Below are positions 24,794 to 32,796 of a DNA stretch of 34,372 bases, piece by piece. The notes beneath the pieces were generated by a model. It searched no databases, had not been told where the DNA came from, and saw only the letters and a list, made by a program, of their open reading frames with translations. How positions within the stretch are numbered: position 1 is the stretch's first letter; each line of letters begins with the position of its first letter. A program made the position numbers and the translations under genes. The stretch is from NCBI GenBank assembly GCA_900320595.1, contig ONSW01000024.1, positions 1 through 34,372 of the forward strand, in the 5' to 3' direction. This DNA comes from an uncultured Eubacteriales bacterium (GTDB taxonomy: Bacteria > Bacillota > Clostridia > Oscillospirales > Oscillospiraceae).

Positions 24794-25327
24794 TTATGAA
24801 TATATTTCGCTTTTGAGCACGCCGATATACGGCAGATTGCGGTAGCGCTGGTTATAGTCGAGGCCGTAGCCGACGACGAAGGCGTCGGGCACCTCGAAGC
24901 AGGAATAGTCCGCATAAATGTCCGCCTTGCGGCGCGAGGGCTTGTCCATCAGCGTTGCGATCGTGATGGAGGCCGGCTTGCGGACCATCAGATAGTTCTT
25001 CAGATAATTGAGCGTCACGCCCGAGTCGAGGATGTCCTCGACGAGGATGACGTGGCGCCCCTCGATCGGGGCGGAGAGGTCCTTGTCGATGCTGACCGCG
25101 CCGGTAGAGGTCGTCCCCTTATAGGACGAGACGGCCATAAAGTCCATCGAACACTTGACGTCCACACAGCGCATCAGGTCGGCCATGAAAATGAAGCAGC
25201 CCTTGAGCACGCCGATGAACACCGGATCCTTGTCCTGAAAATCGCGCGTGATCTGGGCGCCGATCTCGGCGACGCGCTTTTGGATCTCTTCTTCCGAAAT
25301 CAGAATTTCCTGAATATCTTTCTCCAT
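24794..25327 (-). CDS. hpt: Hypoxanthine phosphoribosyltransferase
   Basis: The 177-residue purine-salvage enzyme joins hypoxanthine or guanine to PRPP. The PRPP loop 'VILVEDILDSGVTL' is at residues 93-106. 'FIGVLKGCFIFMADLMR' and 'DFMAVSSYKGTTSTG' are typical of the family, as is the C-terminal 'FVVGYGLDYNQRYRNLPYIGVL'. The ATG at 25327 has GGGGGAT upstream. It lies 16 bases behind tilS and ahead of ftsH, the order known from many Firmicutes. Confidence 0.97.
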   Translation of the reverse strand: MEKDIQEILISEEEIQKRVAEIGAQITRDFQDKDPVFIGVLKGCFIFMADLMRCVDVKCSMDFMAVSSYKGTTSTGAVSIDKDLSAPIEGRHVILVEDILDSGVTLNYLKNYLMVRKPASITIATLMDKPSRRKADIYADYSCFEVPDAFVVGYGLDYNQRYRNLPYIGVLKSEIYS

Positions 25328-25343
25328 AAATCCCCCAAAAAAA

Positions 25344-26651
25344 TTATAGTTTTTTGATCATGATCAGCAGTTCTCCGCCGTTTCCGTCCGGCAGACAGCG
25401 TTCGGCGACGCCGAAGGGCGGGACGAGCACGACGCCCGTCTCGTCGCGGAAGACCGGCGTCAGGCGTTTTTCCCGGCCTGTCATCCCCCGCTCGGCAAAG
25501 AGAGCTTTCAGCGTTTTGGTACAGCCGCGGTGCGCGAGGCGAAAGCGTTCGCCCGGCCGCGGCGAGGAGAAGGAGATCTTCCCGCCTATACTCTCATATT
25601 TCAGACGATAAGTCTTGAACGAGTTGTGAATTTCTGCCTCCCCCGCAAGCGCGCAGCGGATCTCAAGCCCCACCTCGGGAAGCTCGATCGTCTGTCCCGG
25701 GGCAAGCGGCGTTTCCGGGATCGCGGCGCCGTCGTCCGGGTCGATCACAAGCCGTCCCCGCTCGCAAAGCACGCGGTGTCCGGGCACGAAGAGCTCGTGC
25801 CGCTCGCTGCCTCTGCAGAGCGCGAGCACCGCCGAAATGTGCTTTTCCTCCGCGCCGGGGCCGAGCAGGGCGTGCACGACGCGGCTTGAAACGGCCTCGT
25901 GCAGTGCAAGGAGCGCCGCGGTCGGGATGCCCTCGCCGTCTAAGTGCTCCCGGATAAATTTCTCGGCCTGCGCGGCAAGGAAATCCTCGTCCCGCCGCAG
26001 GTGCGCGGCGGTGCGCGCCGCGGCGGCGGAAAAGGCGGGGTTGAGCTCCCGCAGCACTGGCATGACCGCGCGGCGGATGCGGTTGCGGCGGATCGACTCG
26101 TCCGCATTCGAGCTGTCCTCGACGTGGGGCGTGCCGCGCTCTTCCAAAAGCTCCTCGATCTCCGCGCGCGTGAGCCCCAGCAGCGGCCGGATGATCTTCC
26201 CGCGCCGCGGCGGGATGCCGCAGAGCCCCGCGGCGGACGTGCCGCGCGCAAGGTTTAAGAGCATCGTCTCGGCGTTGTCGTCGGCGTTGTGGGCGGTGGC
26301 GATAAGGTCATAGCCCTCCTGCCCGGCGACACGCTCGAGAAAAGCATAGCGCAGCTCGCGCGCCGCCTCCTCGAGCCCCAGACTGTTTTCGGCGGCATAG
26401 CGCGGCACGTCGGCATGCTCCGTGAAGCACGGGATGCCGTGCGCGGCGCAGTAGTCGGAAACGAAGGCGCAGTCGCGCAGGCTCTCCCCGCCGCGGATGC
26501 CGTGCTCGAAGTGCGCGGCGGCGACGGTATAGACGCCGAGATCGCACAGCAGCGAGAGCAGGCACATCGAATCCGCCCCGCCGGACACGGCGCACAGCAC
26601 GCGCGCCCCTTCTTCCGGCAGCAGGAGCTTTGCCTTCAGCTCATCCCTCAT
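25344..26651 (-). CDS. tilS: tRNA(Ile)-lysidine synthase
   Basis: The 435-residue enzyme converts C34 of tRNA-Ile(CAU) to lysidine, so that the tRNA reads AUA. The PP-loop motif 'SGGADS' is at residues 23-28, followed by 'ATAHNADDNAETMLLNLARGTSAAGLCG'-type conserved positions and 'SSNADESIRRNRIRRAVMPVL'. The C-terminal domain ends with 'RFRLAHRGCTKTLKALFAERGM'. Its ATG at 26651 overlaps the last 11 bases of dnaB, so translation is coupled. Confidence 0.96.
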   Translation of the reverse strand: MRDELKAKLLLPEEGARVLCAVSGGADSMCLLSLLCDLGVYTVAAAHFEHGIRGGESLRDCAFVSDYCAAHGIPCFTEHADVPRYAAENSLGLEEAARELRYAFLERVAGQEGYDLIATAHNADDNAETMLLNLARGTSAAGLCGIPPRRGKIIRPLLGLTRAEIEELLEERGTPHVEDSSNADESIRRNRIRRAVMPVLRELNPAFSAAAARTAAHLRRDEDFLAAQAEKFIREHLDGEGIPTAALLALHEAVSSRVVHALLGPGAEEKHISAVLALCRGSERHELFVPGHRVLCERGRLVIDPDDGAAIPETPLAPGQTIELPEVGLEIRCALAGEAEIHNSFKTYRLKYESIGGKISFSSPRPGERFRLAHRGCTKTLKALFAERGMTGREKRLTPVFRDETGVVLVPPFGVAERCLPDGNGGELLIMIKKL

Positions 26652-27987
26652 CGTCGCGGTATTTCTCCACGCTGTAGAAGGTGGTGTACTCCGGCACCCA
26701 GGTCAGATTCACCGTGCCGGTCTGGCCCTTGCGGTTTTTCAGCACGATCGCCTCGGCCAGGTTCGGGTTTTCGCATTCGCGGTTGTAATAGCCGTCGCGG
26801 TAAAGGCCGATGACGACGTCGGCGTCCTGTTCAATGGCGCCGGATTCGCGCAGGTCGGAGAGCATCGGGCGCTTGTCCTGGCGCGATTCGTTGGCGCGGG
26901 ACAGCTGCGAGAGGCAGATGACCGGGACATTCAGCTGCTTGGCCATGATCTTGAGCATGCGGCTGATGTCGCTGACGGCCTGGGTGCGGCTCTCGTTCGA
27001 CCAGCTGTGGCCGCTGCCGGCCGACTGCATCAGCTGGAGATAGTCGATGACGACAAGGTCGAGATCCTTGACCATGCGGCACTGGGCGTTCATGTCCGAG
27101 ACCGTTAGGGTGGGGTTGTCGTCGATGAGGATCGGCGATTCGCTCAGCGTGTTGGCCGCGGCCGCGACGTCGCGCCACTGCTGCTCGGTCAGCTGGCCGG
27201 TCAGCAGGTTCTGCGACGGGACGAGCGAGGCGCGGGAGAGAAGGCGGCTGACCAGCTGCTCGCGCGACATTTCCAGCGAGAAGACCGCGACCTTTTTATG
27301 CTGGGTCATGGCGACGTTCAGCGCCATGTTCAGCGCGATGCTCGTCTTGCCCATGCCGGGGCGCGCCGCAATCAGAATCAGTTCGGACTTGTTAAGGCCC
27401 AGGATCATGTTGTCGAGATCCGGCAGCCCCGTGGACAGGCCCGGGATCCTGCTGCCGGAGGAGGCCGCCTCGCTCATCGCGTCGAAGACGTTTTGCATGA
27501 CGTAGCGGATCTCCTTGAGCCCGCTCGTGCCGCGTCCTTCGCGCAGGGCGTACATCTTGGCCTCCGCCGCCTCGAGGACGCTGTCGGCCTCGCCGCTGCC
27601 CTCGTAAACCATGGTGTTGATCTCGTCCGCCGTGGTGCCGATCGAGCGCAGCAGCGCGCGGTCGCGGACGATGGCGGCGTATTCCATCGCGTTGGCCGAG
27701 GTCGGCGTGACGCGGATGATCTCGGCAAGGTAGCCGGGCGTGTTGTCGTCGCCGACGCCGCGGACCTTCATCTGGTCGAGCACCGTGACCGGGTCGACCG
27801 TCTGGCCGTAGGAGAACATGGCGACGATCGTTTCAAAAATGTCGCGGTTGGCGCGGACGTAAAACTCGTCCGGCCGCAGCTTTTTGATGACCTCCGCGAT
27901 GCAGCGCGGGTCGATCAGCATCGAGCCGATCACAGCCTGCTCCGCCTGGGAGGAATAGGGGATCTTCTTCCCCAGCAGTTCGTCCAT
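26641..27987 (-). CDS. dnaB: Replicative DNA helicase DnaB
   Basis: The 448-residue hexameric helicase unwinds DNA at the replication fork. The N-terminal primase-interacting domain spans about residues 8-110 ('PYSSQAEQAVIGSMLIDP'). The RecA-like motor has the Walker A 'AARPGMGKTS' at about 208-217, Walker B 'LVVIDYLQLM' and 'VICLSQLSRANESRQDKRPMLSDLRESGAIEQDAD', a hallmark segment. Length is normal. It starts 15 bases behind rplI and its stop overlaps the start of tilS. Confidence 0.97.
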   Translation of the reverse strand: MDELLGKKIPYSSQAEQAVIGSMLIDPRCIAEVIKKLRPDEFYVRANRDIFETIVAMFSYGQTVDPVTVLDQMKVRGVGDDNTPGYLAEIIRVTPTSANAMEYAAIVRDRALLRSIGTTADEINTMVYEGSGEADSVLEAAEAKMYALREGRGTSGLKEIRYVMQNVFDAMSEAASSGSRIPGLSTGLPDLDNMILGLNKSELILIAARPGMGKTSIALNMALNVAMTQHKKVAVFSLEMSREQLVSRLLSRASLVPSQNLLTGQLTEQQWRDVAAAANTLSESPILIDDNPTLTVSDMNAQCRMVKDLDLVVIDYLQLMQSAGSGHSWSNESRTQAVSDISRMLKIMAKQLNVPVICLSQLSRANESRQDKRPMLSDLRESGAIEQDADVVIGLYRDGYYNRECENPNLAEAIVLKNRKGQTGTVNLTWVPEYTTFYSVEKYRDDEG

Positions 27988-28002
27988 ACCGTTTTCCCTT
28001 TT

Positions 28003-28449
28003 TTATTCCTCGACGACCAGCAGATTGATCGTTCCGCTTACCTCATAGCCGAGCTTGGCCTTGACCGTGTAGGCACCGAAGGTCTTGATCGCCTCGCCCT
28101 GGACGATCTTGTTCTTTTCGATGTCGATGTCAAACTGCTCCTTCAGCGCCTTGCTGATCTCGGCGGAGGTAACGGCGCCGAAGAGCTTTCCGGCCCCGCC
28201 CGCCTTGGCGCGGACGATGACCTGCACGCCCTCGAGCTTCTTCGCGTTTTCCACGGCCTGCGCCTTCTCCAGTTCCATCTGGCGGGCTCTGGCCTTCTCT
28301 TTGAGCTTCAGGGCGTTGATGTTGTCCGCGGTCGCCTCGCTCGCGAGCTTGCGCGGCAGGAGATAGTTGCGCGCGTAGCCGTCGGAGACTTCCTTGAGCT
28401 CGCCCTTTTTGCCCTGTCCCTTGACGTCGGTGTTGAAGATCACTTTCAT
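28003..28449 (-). CDS. rplI: 50S ribosomal protein L9
   Basis: The 148-residue two-domain protein binds 23S rRNA near the base of the L1 stalk. The N-terminal domain has '[28 protein letters not shown]', a family signature. A long connecting helix (about residues 40-75) leads to the C-terminal domain. Length is normal. It lies between gdpP and dnaB, as in many Firmicutes. Confidence 0.98.
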   Translation of the reverse strand: MKVIFNTDVKGQGKKGELKEVSDGYARNYLLPRKLASEATADNINALKLKEKARARQMELEKAQAVENAKKLEGVQVIVRAKAGGAGKLFGAVTSAEISKALKEQFDIDIEKNKIVQGEAIKTFGAYTVKAKLGYEVSGTINLLVVEE

Positions 28450-28475
28450 GGTTCTTCCCCTTTCCGTTTGATGCT

Positions 28476-30482
28476 TTATTGATCGAGATATTCGTCGATG
28501 GCCGCGCGCACACGCGCGACGACGGTCTCGAGATCGGTTTCTTCAAATTGCGCCGCGGCCGCGCTGCGGTTGCCGCCGCCGCCCAGCTTTTCCATCAGGA
28601 TCTGCACGTTGATCTCGCCGATCGAACGGGCGGAGGCATAGATGTTGCCCTTGCCGTCGGGCGCGATGACGATCGACGCCTCGACGCCGGAGATGTTCAG
28701 CAGCTCGTCCGCGGCCTGGGCGGCCACGACGCGGTTCTGCGTCTCCTCGGGCGCGGCGATGGCGATGTTTCGGTAAAGCTCGGCGTTCTGCATGATGCGG
28801 TAGCGCGCGACCGTATCCTCCATGTCGTTCTGCAGCAGGCGTTTGACATAGGTCGTGTCGGCGCCGCAGCGGCGCAGATAGGCCGCCGCGTCAAAGGTGC
28901 GCTCGCCGGTGCGGATCGTAAAGCTCTTGGTGTCGAGCACGATGCCGGAGAGCAGCGCCTCGGCCTCGCACTTGATGATGTCGCTCGGTTCGGCGACCTC
29001 CTGCAGCACCTCGGTGATCAGCTCGCAGGCCGAGGAGGCGTACGGCTCGATAAACGCGAGGGCGGCGTTCTGGATATAGGTCGCGGCGACGCGGTGGTGG
29101 TCGACGACGGCGACGCGGTTGCAGGCCGCGAGCAGGTCGGGGTCCTCCACCCGCTCGGGGCGGTTGACGTCGACGACGACCAGAAGCGTCCGCCCGTCGG
29201 CGCGCAGCATCGCCTCGGTCTTGCTCATGAAGATATCTTTGTATTCCGGCTGCTGGCGCAGCATGGCGATCAGACTTTGCGCCGCGTTCTTTTCGAGATC
29301 CGTGACGATGTTCACGCGGACGCCGAATTTGCGTGCCAGACAGCACACGCCGACGGCGGAGCCGATCGCATCGAGATCCGCGAAGCGGTGGCCCATGACG
29401 ATCACGCGCGACGAGTCGCGCACGAGCTCGGCCAGCGTGGTGGCCATGACGCGGGATTTGACCTTGGTCCGCCGCTCGACCTCGCCGCCGCGGCCGCCGT
29501 AGAAGTCGAAGTTCAGGCGGTTTTTGATGACGGCCTGGTCGCCGCCGCGCGAGAGAGCCAGCTCAGCCGCCACCTGGGCGAACTGCATCGCCTCCTGCAG
29601 CGTCTGGCCGTCCACGCCGAGACCCAGGGAGAGCGTGGCGTTGACGCCCGCGGGACTGACGACCTGGTGTACCTCCTCGATGATGGAGAATTTTCCTTCC
29701 TTGAGCGCGTCGAGATAGCGCCGCTCGAGCACGAAGATATAGCGGTCGCGGTCATAGCGCCGCAGGATCGCCTTGCGCTCGTCCGCCCACTGGGTCAGCT
29801 TGTCGTCGACCGCGTCGCGCAGGTCGTTCTTGATGCGCTCGGGCTGGTTCTTCGTCAGCTCGTCGAGATTGTCGATCACGATCACGCCGGCGACCGGGCG
29901 GCTGTTTTCAAATTCGACGCGGATGCTGTCATACTCGGTGACGTCGACCCAATAGGTGATGCCCATGAAGGCGCTCTGCTCGTCGGAGTGCTCCGAACGG
30001 ATGATGTTGCCGTGGAGCTGGTACTTCTTTCCGTTGACCTCCAGCAGACCGGGATACTGGGTCTTGCCCTCGAGCAGCCATTTTCCCGTAAAGCCCGGCA
30101 CGGTGTCGGCAATGCTCGCGTCGAGGCGCGTGCCCGTTTTGCCGCACATGTCGAAGAACATCTCGTTGCCCCAGACGATGCGCGAGTCGGCCAGATGGAA
30201 GACCGCGATCGGCAGCGGGAAATTCATCAGCGTGTTGTTCTTGGCGTTTTCCGTGTCATAGGTCACCGATTCGATATACGCGGCCAGCTGCTTTTCGCGG
30301 CGGCGGCGCATGATGACGGTATAGATGATCAGCAGCAGGATGGCTCCGCCTTCGGCCATCGCGAGGGTAAACATATCCAGATCATAGACCTTGAAGAAAA
30401 GAGTCGCCGCCGCGAAAAGCACGAGAAAGACCAGATACAGTCTCGAGCCCGGCTCGGCAAGGCGCTTGAGGGTGTTGTTCAT
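28476..30482 (-). CDS. gdpP: Cyclic-di-AMP phosphodiesterase GdpP
   Basis: The 668-residue membrane protein hydrolyses c-di-AMP, which controls potassium, osmotic balance and wall stress. Two helices lie at about residues 14-31 and 41-58. A PAS-like domain (about 75-180) and a degenerate GGDEF domain (about 195-320) follow; the GGDEF motif itself is not conserved. The DHH domain starts with '[17 protein letters not shown]' (363-379) and continues with 'VVDHHR' (459-464) and 'GIVLDTKSF'. The DHHA1 domain ends with '[15 protein letters not shown]'. The metal-binding residues appear intact. The ATG at 30482 has AAAGGACGGATCACC upstream. It is the first gene of a six-gene operon. Confidence 0.95.
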   Translation of the reverse strand: MNNTLKRLAEPGSRLYLVFLVLFAAATLFFKVYDLDMFTLAMAEGGAILLLIIYTVIMRRRREKQLAAYIESVTYDTENAKNNTLMNFPLPIAVFHLADSRIVWGNEMFFDMCGKTGTRLDASIADTVPGFTGKWLLEGKTQYPGLLEVNGKKYQLHGNIIRSEHSDEQSAFMGITYWVDVTEYDSIRVEFENSRPVAGVIVIDNLDELTKNQPERIKNDLRDAVDDKLTQWADERKAILRRYDRDRYIFVLERRYLDALKEGKFSIIEEVHQVVSPAGVNATLSLGLGVDGQTLQEAMQFAQVAAELALSRGGDQAVIKNRLNFDFYGGRGGEVERRTKVKSRVMATTLAELVRDSSRVIVMGHRFADLDAIGSAVGVCCLARKFGVRVNIVTDLEKNAAQSLIAMLRQQPEYKDIFMSKTEAMLRADGRTLLVVVDVNRPERVEDPDLLAACNRVAVVDHHRVAATYIQNAALAFIEPYASSACELITEVLQEVAEPSDIIKCEAEALLSGIVLDTKSFTIRTGERTFDAAAYLRRCGADTTYVKRLLQNDMEDTVARYRIMQNAELYRNIAIAAPEETQNRVVAAQAADELLNISGVEASIVIAPDGKGNIYASARSIGEINVQILMEKLGGGGNRSAAAAQFEETDLETVVARVRAAIDEYLDQ

Positions 30483-30561
30483 GGTGATCCGTCCTTTGCT
30501 TTCTCTTCCGTTTGGGAAAAAAGCTGCCGTGAGCTGTTATTGATATAGTAAGCGATAGTAT

Positions 30562-30590
30562 ATTATAGCAAAAGCGCCTTTACTTTACAA
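30562..30590 (-). promoter_or_regulatory. Promoter of the gdpP-rplI-dnaB-tilS-hpt-ftsH operon
   Basis: On the minus strand: TTGTAA (30590-30585), 17 bases, TATAAT (30567-30562), with TGC before the -10. The predicted start near 30555 gives a leader of about 70 bases. No other promoter is evident within the operon. Confidence 0.85.
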
Positions 30591-30599
30591 GGGAGCAAT

Positions 30600-30636
30600 G
30601 CCGCGGCGCGGGCAAAATATTTTCCCCCGCCGCGGC
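30600..30636. other. GC-rich inverted repeat between gdpP and the nucleotidyltransferase gene
   Basis: GCCGCGGCG (30600-30608) and CGCCGCGGC (30628-30636) are perfect complements. They flank GGG/CCC and a central palindrome AAAATATTTT (30614-30623). It has no T tract and starts ten bases upstream of the gdpP -35 box. It could be an operator or a hairpin in the leader of the plus-strand gene. CATACTA at 30638-30644 resembles a sporulation (sigma-G-like) -10, but only a poor -35 accompanies it. Confidence 0.5.
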
Positions 30637-30676
30637 TCATACTAGCTTCACACAAGAAAGAAAAAGAGGTGCAATT

Positions 30677-31699
30677 ATGAAGGCGGTCATTCTCGCCGGC
30701 GGCGAGGGAACGCGGCTTAAGGCCGTCACGGGCGACACGCCAAAGCCCCTGGTGCCGCTGCTCGGGCGGAGCATGATGGAGCATATCCTGCGGCTGCTGC
30801 GGCGCTGCGGCTTTACGGAGGTGTGCGCGGCGCTGCGCTATCACGCGGCGGATTTTGAAAAGGCCTTTTCCGACGGCTCACAGTTGGGGCTGCGGCTTTG
30901 CTATCGGGTAGAGGACGAGCCGCTCGGCACGGCGGGCGCCGTGAAAAACTGCGAGGATTTTTACGGGGACGAGGACTTTTTACTCATCTCCGGCGACGCG
31001 GCCTGCGATTATGATCTCGCGGCGCTCGCCGCCGAGCACCGTGCGCGCGGCGCGGCCGTGACCGTGGCGCTCACGCGCGAGAGCGTGCCGCTGCGCTTCG
31101 GGCTGGCCGTGACGGACGCAGCGGGAGACATCCGCGGCTTTGTCGAAAAGCCGGACTGGGGGCGGGTCGTGAGCGACCTTGTCAACACCGGGATCTATGT
31201 ACTCTCGCCCCGCGCGATGGCGCGCGTGCCGCGCGGCGTGCCCTTTGACTTTGCGCGGGATCTCTTTCCCCTGCTGCTGCGAGAGGGCGAAAAGCTCGCG
31301 GGCGTCGTGTGTGAGGGCTACTGGTGCGATGTCGGCACGCCGGCGAGCTATTACCGCTGCTGCGCCGACGCGCTGGAGGGGCGGCTGAGGCTTGAGCTGC
31401 CCGAGGCGTTTTCCCCTCCCCGCGAGGCAGCGGAGGAGCGGCGGGAGCGGGCCGCGGCCATCCGGGATTTTCCCTGCCGCGACCGCGCCGCGACAATGAC
31501 GGCGCTCTCCGGGCTGATGCTGGAGATGGGCGCCGACTATTCCGACGGCATCCGTTTTCCGCTTGCGGCGGGAGGGGTGCATATCTTTCCGCGTGCCGCG
31601 CGGAGCGCCGTCGCCGTCGCCGTGGACGCGCCGGACGCGGAGTTCGCAGCCTCGCTTGCTTTGGACGCCGGGGAGATCATCAAAGCGCTGGATCTTTGA
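30677..31699 (+). CDS. Sugar-1-phosphate nucleotidyltransferase with a phosphomannomutase-like C-terminal tail
   Basis: The 340-residue protein starts with a complete nucleotidyltransferase domain (about residues 1-235): 'AGGEGTRLKAVTGDTPKPLVPL', 'DEPLGTAGAVKNCEDFYG', 'LLISGDAACDYDL', 'GFVEKPDWGRVVSDLVNTGIYVLSP' and 'EGYWCDVGTPASYYR'. It would activate a sugar phosphate for surface polysaccharide synthesis; GDP-mannose or a related sugar is likely but not proven. After a charged linker, residues about 262-340 ('RDFPCRDRAATMTALS', 'YSDGIRFPLAAGGVHIFP', 'ASLALDAGEIIKAL') resemble the last domain of the phosphomannomutase half of long bifunctional enzymes (about 800 residues) of Clostridia. The left-handed helix and mutase domains I-III of those enzymes are absent. 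The ATG at 30677 has AAGAGGTG upstream. Confidence 0.82.
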   Translation: MKAVILAGGEGTRLKAVTGDTPKPLVPLLGRSMMEHILRLLRRCGFTEVCAALRYHAADFEKAFSDGSQLGLRLCYRVEDEPLGTAGAVKNCEDFYGDEDFLLISGDAACDYDLAALAAEHRARGAAVTVALTRESVPLRFGLAVTDAAGDIRGFVEKPDWGRVVSDLVNTGIYVLSPRAMARVPRGVPFDFARDLFPLLLREGEKLAGVVCEGYWCDVGTPASYYRCCADALEGRLRLELPEAFSPPREAAEERRERAAAIRDFPCRDRAATMTALSGLMLEMGADYSDGIRFPLAAGGVHIFPRAARSAVAVAVDAPDAEFAASLALDAGEIIKALDL

Positions 31700-31728
31700 T
31701 TTACAAGCGTCCCTCTTTGCGGTATAAT
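31700..31728 (+). promoter_or_regulatory. Promoter of the LUD-cupin genes, embedded in a terminator
   Basis: TTTACA (31700-31705), 17 bases, TATAAT (31723-31728). The -10 box forms most of the eight-base loop of the terminator hairpin at 31710-31748, and most of the spacer is its left arm. The predicted start near 31735 falls inside the right arm, so transcripts made here would not contain the full hairpin. Confidence 0.8.
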
Positions 31729-31748
31729 GGCCGCAAAGAGGGATTTTT
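31710..31748 (+). terminator. Terminator of the nucleotidyltransferase gene, overlapping the next promoter
   Basis: TCCCTCTTTGCGG (31710-31722) and CCGCAAAGAGGGA (31731-31743) form a perfect 13-bp stem with loop TATAATGG, followed by five T residues. It begins ten bases after the stop codon. Confidence 0.85.
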
Positions 31749-31781
31749 ATTTGCGCTTTACAAAACAAGGAGGGAAACAGC

Positions 31782-32375
31782 ATGGATGTGGAAAAAACCA
31801 TACGCAATCTGAAACTGCGCGGGTACAGCGTCCGGCACTTCGCGACAGGCGAAGAGGCAGCGGCCTATCTCGACGCGCAGATCGACGGCACCACGGTCGG
31901 CATCGGCGGGTGCATGACGGCGAAGGAGCTGGGGCTGTATGACAAGCTCGCGGCGCACAACGAGGTGTTCTGGCACTGGATCGTGCCGGGGCAGGAGACG
32001 ATCGAAAAGGCCAACGCCGCCGCGGTGTATATCTCCAGCGCCAACGCGATGACCGAGGGCGGCGAGATCTTGAACATCGACGGCAACGGCAATCGTTTGG
32101 CCGGACAGGTGTACGGCCGGAAGCGGCTCTTTATCGTCGCGGGCACGAACAAGATCTGCCCCGACTTTGAAAGCGCGCTTTCGCGAGCACGCAATGTGGC
32201 GGCCACGCGCAACGCGCTGCGCTTCGAGGCGAAAAAAACGCCCTGCAAGCTCGACGGCAAATGCCACGACTGCCGCAGCGCGGACAGGATCTGCAACGCG
32301 CTGCTCGTGCTGTGGGCGCCGATGGGCGGCATGACGAGCGAAATCATTTTGATCGACGAGGAGCTGGGGTTCTGA
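31782..32375 (+). CDS. LUD-domain protein (lactate utilisation, LutC/YkgG-like)
   Basis: The 197-residue single-domain protein belongs to the LUD (DUF162) group. Indicators are 'TVGIGGCMTAKELGLYDKL', 'YISSANAMTEGGEILNIDGNGNRLAG', 'IVAGTNKICPDFESALSRARNVAATRNA' and a Cys cluster 'CKLDGKCHDCRSADRICNAL' near residues 149-170. LUD proteins take part in lactate oxidation with LutA/LutB in some bacteria, but stand-alone copies like this one have no settled function. LutA and LutB are not encoded nearby. AAGGAGG stands before the ATG at 31782. The next gene, a cupin, starts one base after its stop codon, so the two are coupled. Confidence 0.88.
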   Translation: MDVEKTIRNLKLRGYSVRHFATGEEAAAYLDAQIDGTTVGIGGCMTAKELGLYDKLAAHNEVFWHWIVPGQETIEKANAAAVYISSANAMTEGGEILNIDGNGNRLAGQVYGRKRLFIVAGTNKICPDFESALSRARNVAATRNALRFEAKKTPCKLDGKCHDCRSADRICNALLVLWAPMGGMTSEIILIDEELGF

Positions 32376-32376
32376 T

Positions 32377-32730
32377 ATGAGTATCGTCAGAAGAAACGGA
32401 GAGGAAAAGGTCCTCCACAAGAAGATGTTCGGCGGCGATGGCGAGGCTGAGATGCATGTGATCCTCGACGGTGAGGCGGAAATGTACGGGAAGGGGCGCG
32501 TGTTCAACCGCGTCGTGCTCGCTCCCGGGGCCGAGGTCGCCTGGCACGTCCATCACGGCGACGGCGAATGCTATTATGTTCTCAAAGGCGAGGGCACATA
32601 CAGCGACAACGGCACCGTCATCACGATGCACCCCGGCGACATGAGCTTTGTCGGCGACGGCGAGGGGCATTCGATGAAGAACAACGGCAGCGAGGATCTG
32701 GAAATGATCGCGCTGATCTTGTACGTATAA
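32377..32730 (+). CDS. Small single-domain cupin protein
   Basis: The 117-residue protein consists of one cupin barrel. Motif 1 reads 'WHVHHGDGECYYVLKGEG', which has the H-x-H...E...G metal-ligand pattern, and motif 2 reads 'HPGDMSFVGDGEGHSMKN' with the fourth ligand His. It should bind a metal ion in the cytoplasm; small cupins of this type may be sensors, isomerases or oxygenases, and the substrate cannot be told. Its ATG at 32377 follows the LUD stop codon by one base and its ribosome-binding site (GAGGAG) lies inside the LUD gene, so the two are translated together. It ends at the terminator 32742-32780. Confidence 0.88.
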   Translation: MSIVRRNGEEKVLHKKMFGGDGEAEMHVILDGEAEMYGKGRVFNRVVLAPGAEVAWHVHHGDGECYYVLKGEGTYSDNGTVITMHPGDMSFVGDGEGHSMKNNGSEDLEMIALILYV

Positions 32731-32741
32731 AAAACGCAAGG

Positions 32742-32780
32742 ATCGCGGAGGGCGGATTCTGTCCGCCCCTGCGATTTTTT
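32742..32780 (+). terminator. Terminator after the cupin gene, abutting the next ribosome-binding site
   Basis: ATCGC and GGGCGGA pair with TCCGCCC and GCGAT around a five-base loop, with a small internal mismatch, and six T residues follow. The next gene's AAGGAGG starts at the base right after the T tract. Confidence 0.85.
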
Positions 32781-32796
32781 AAGGAGGTTCTCCCCT

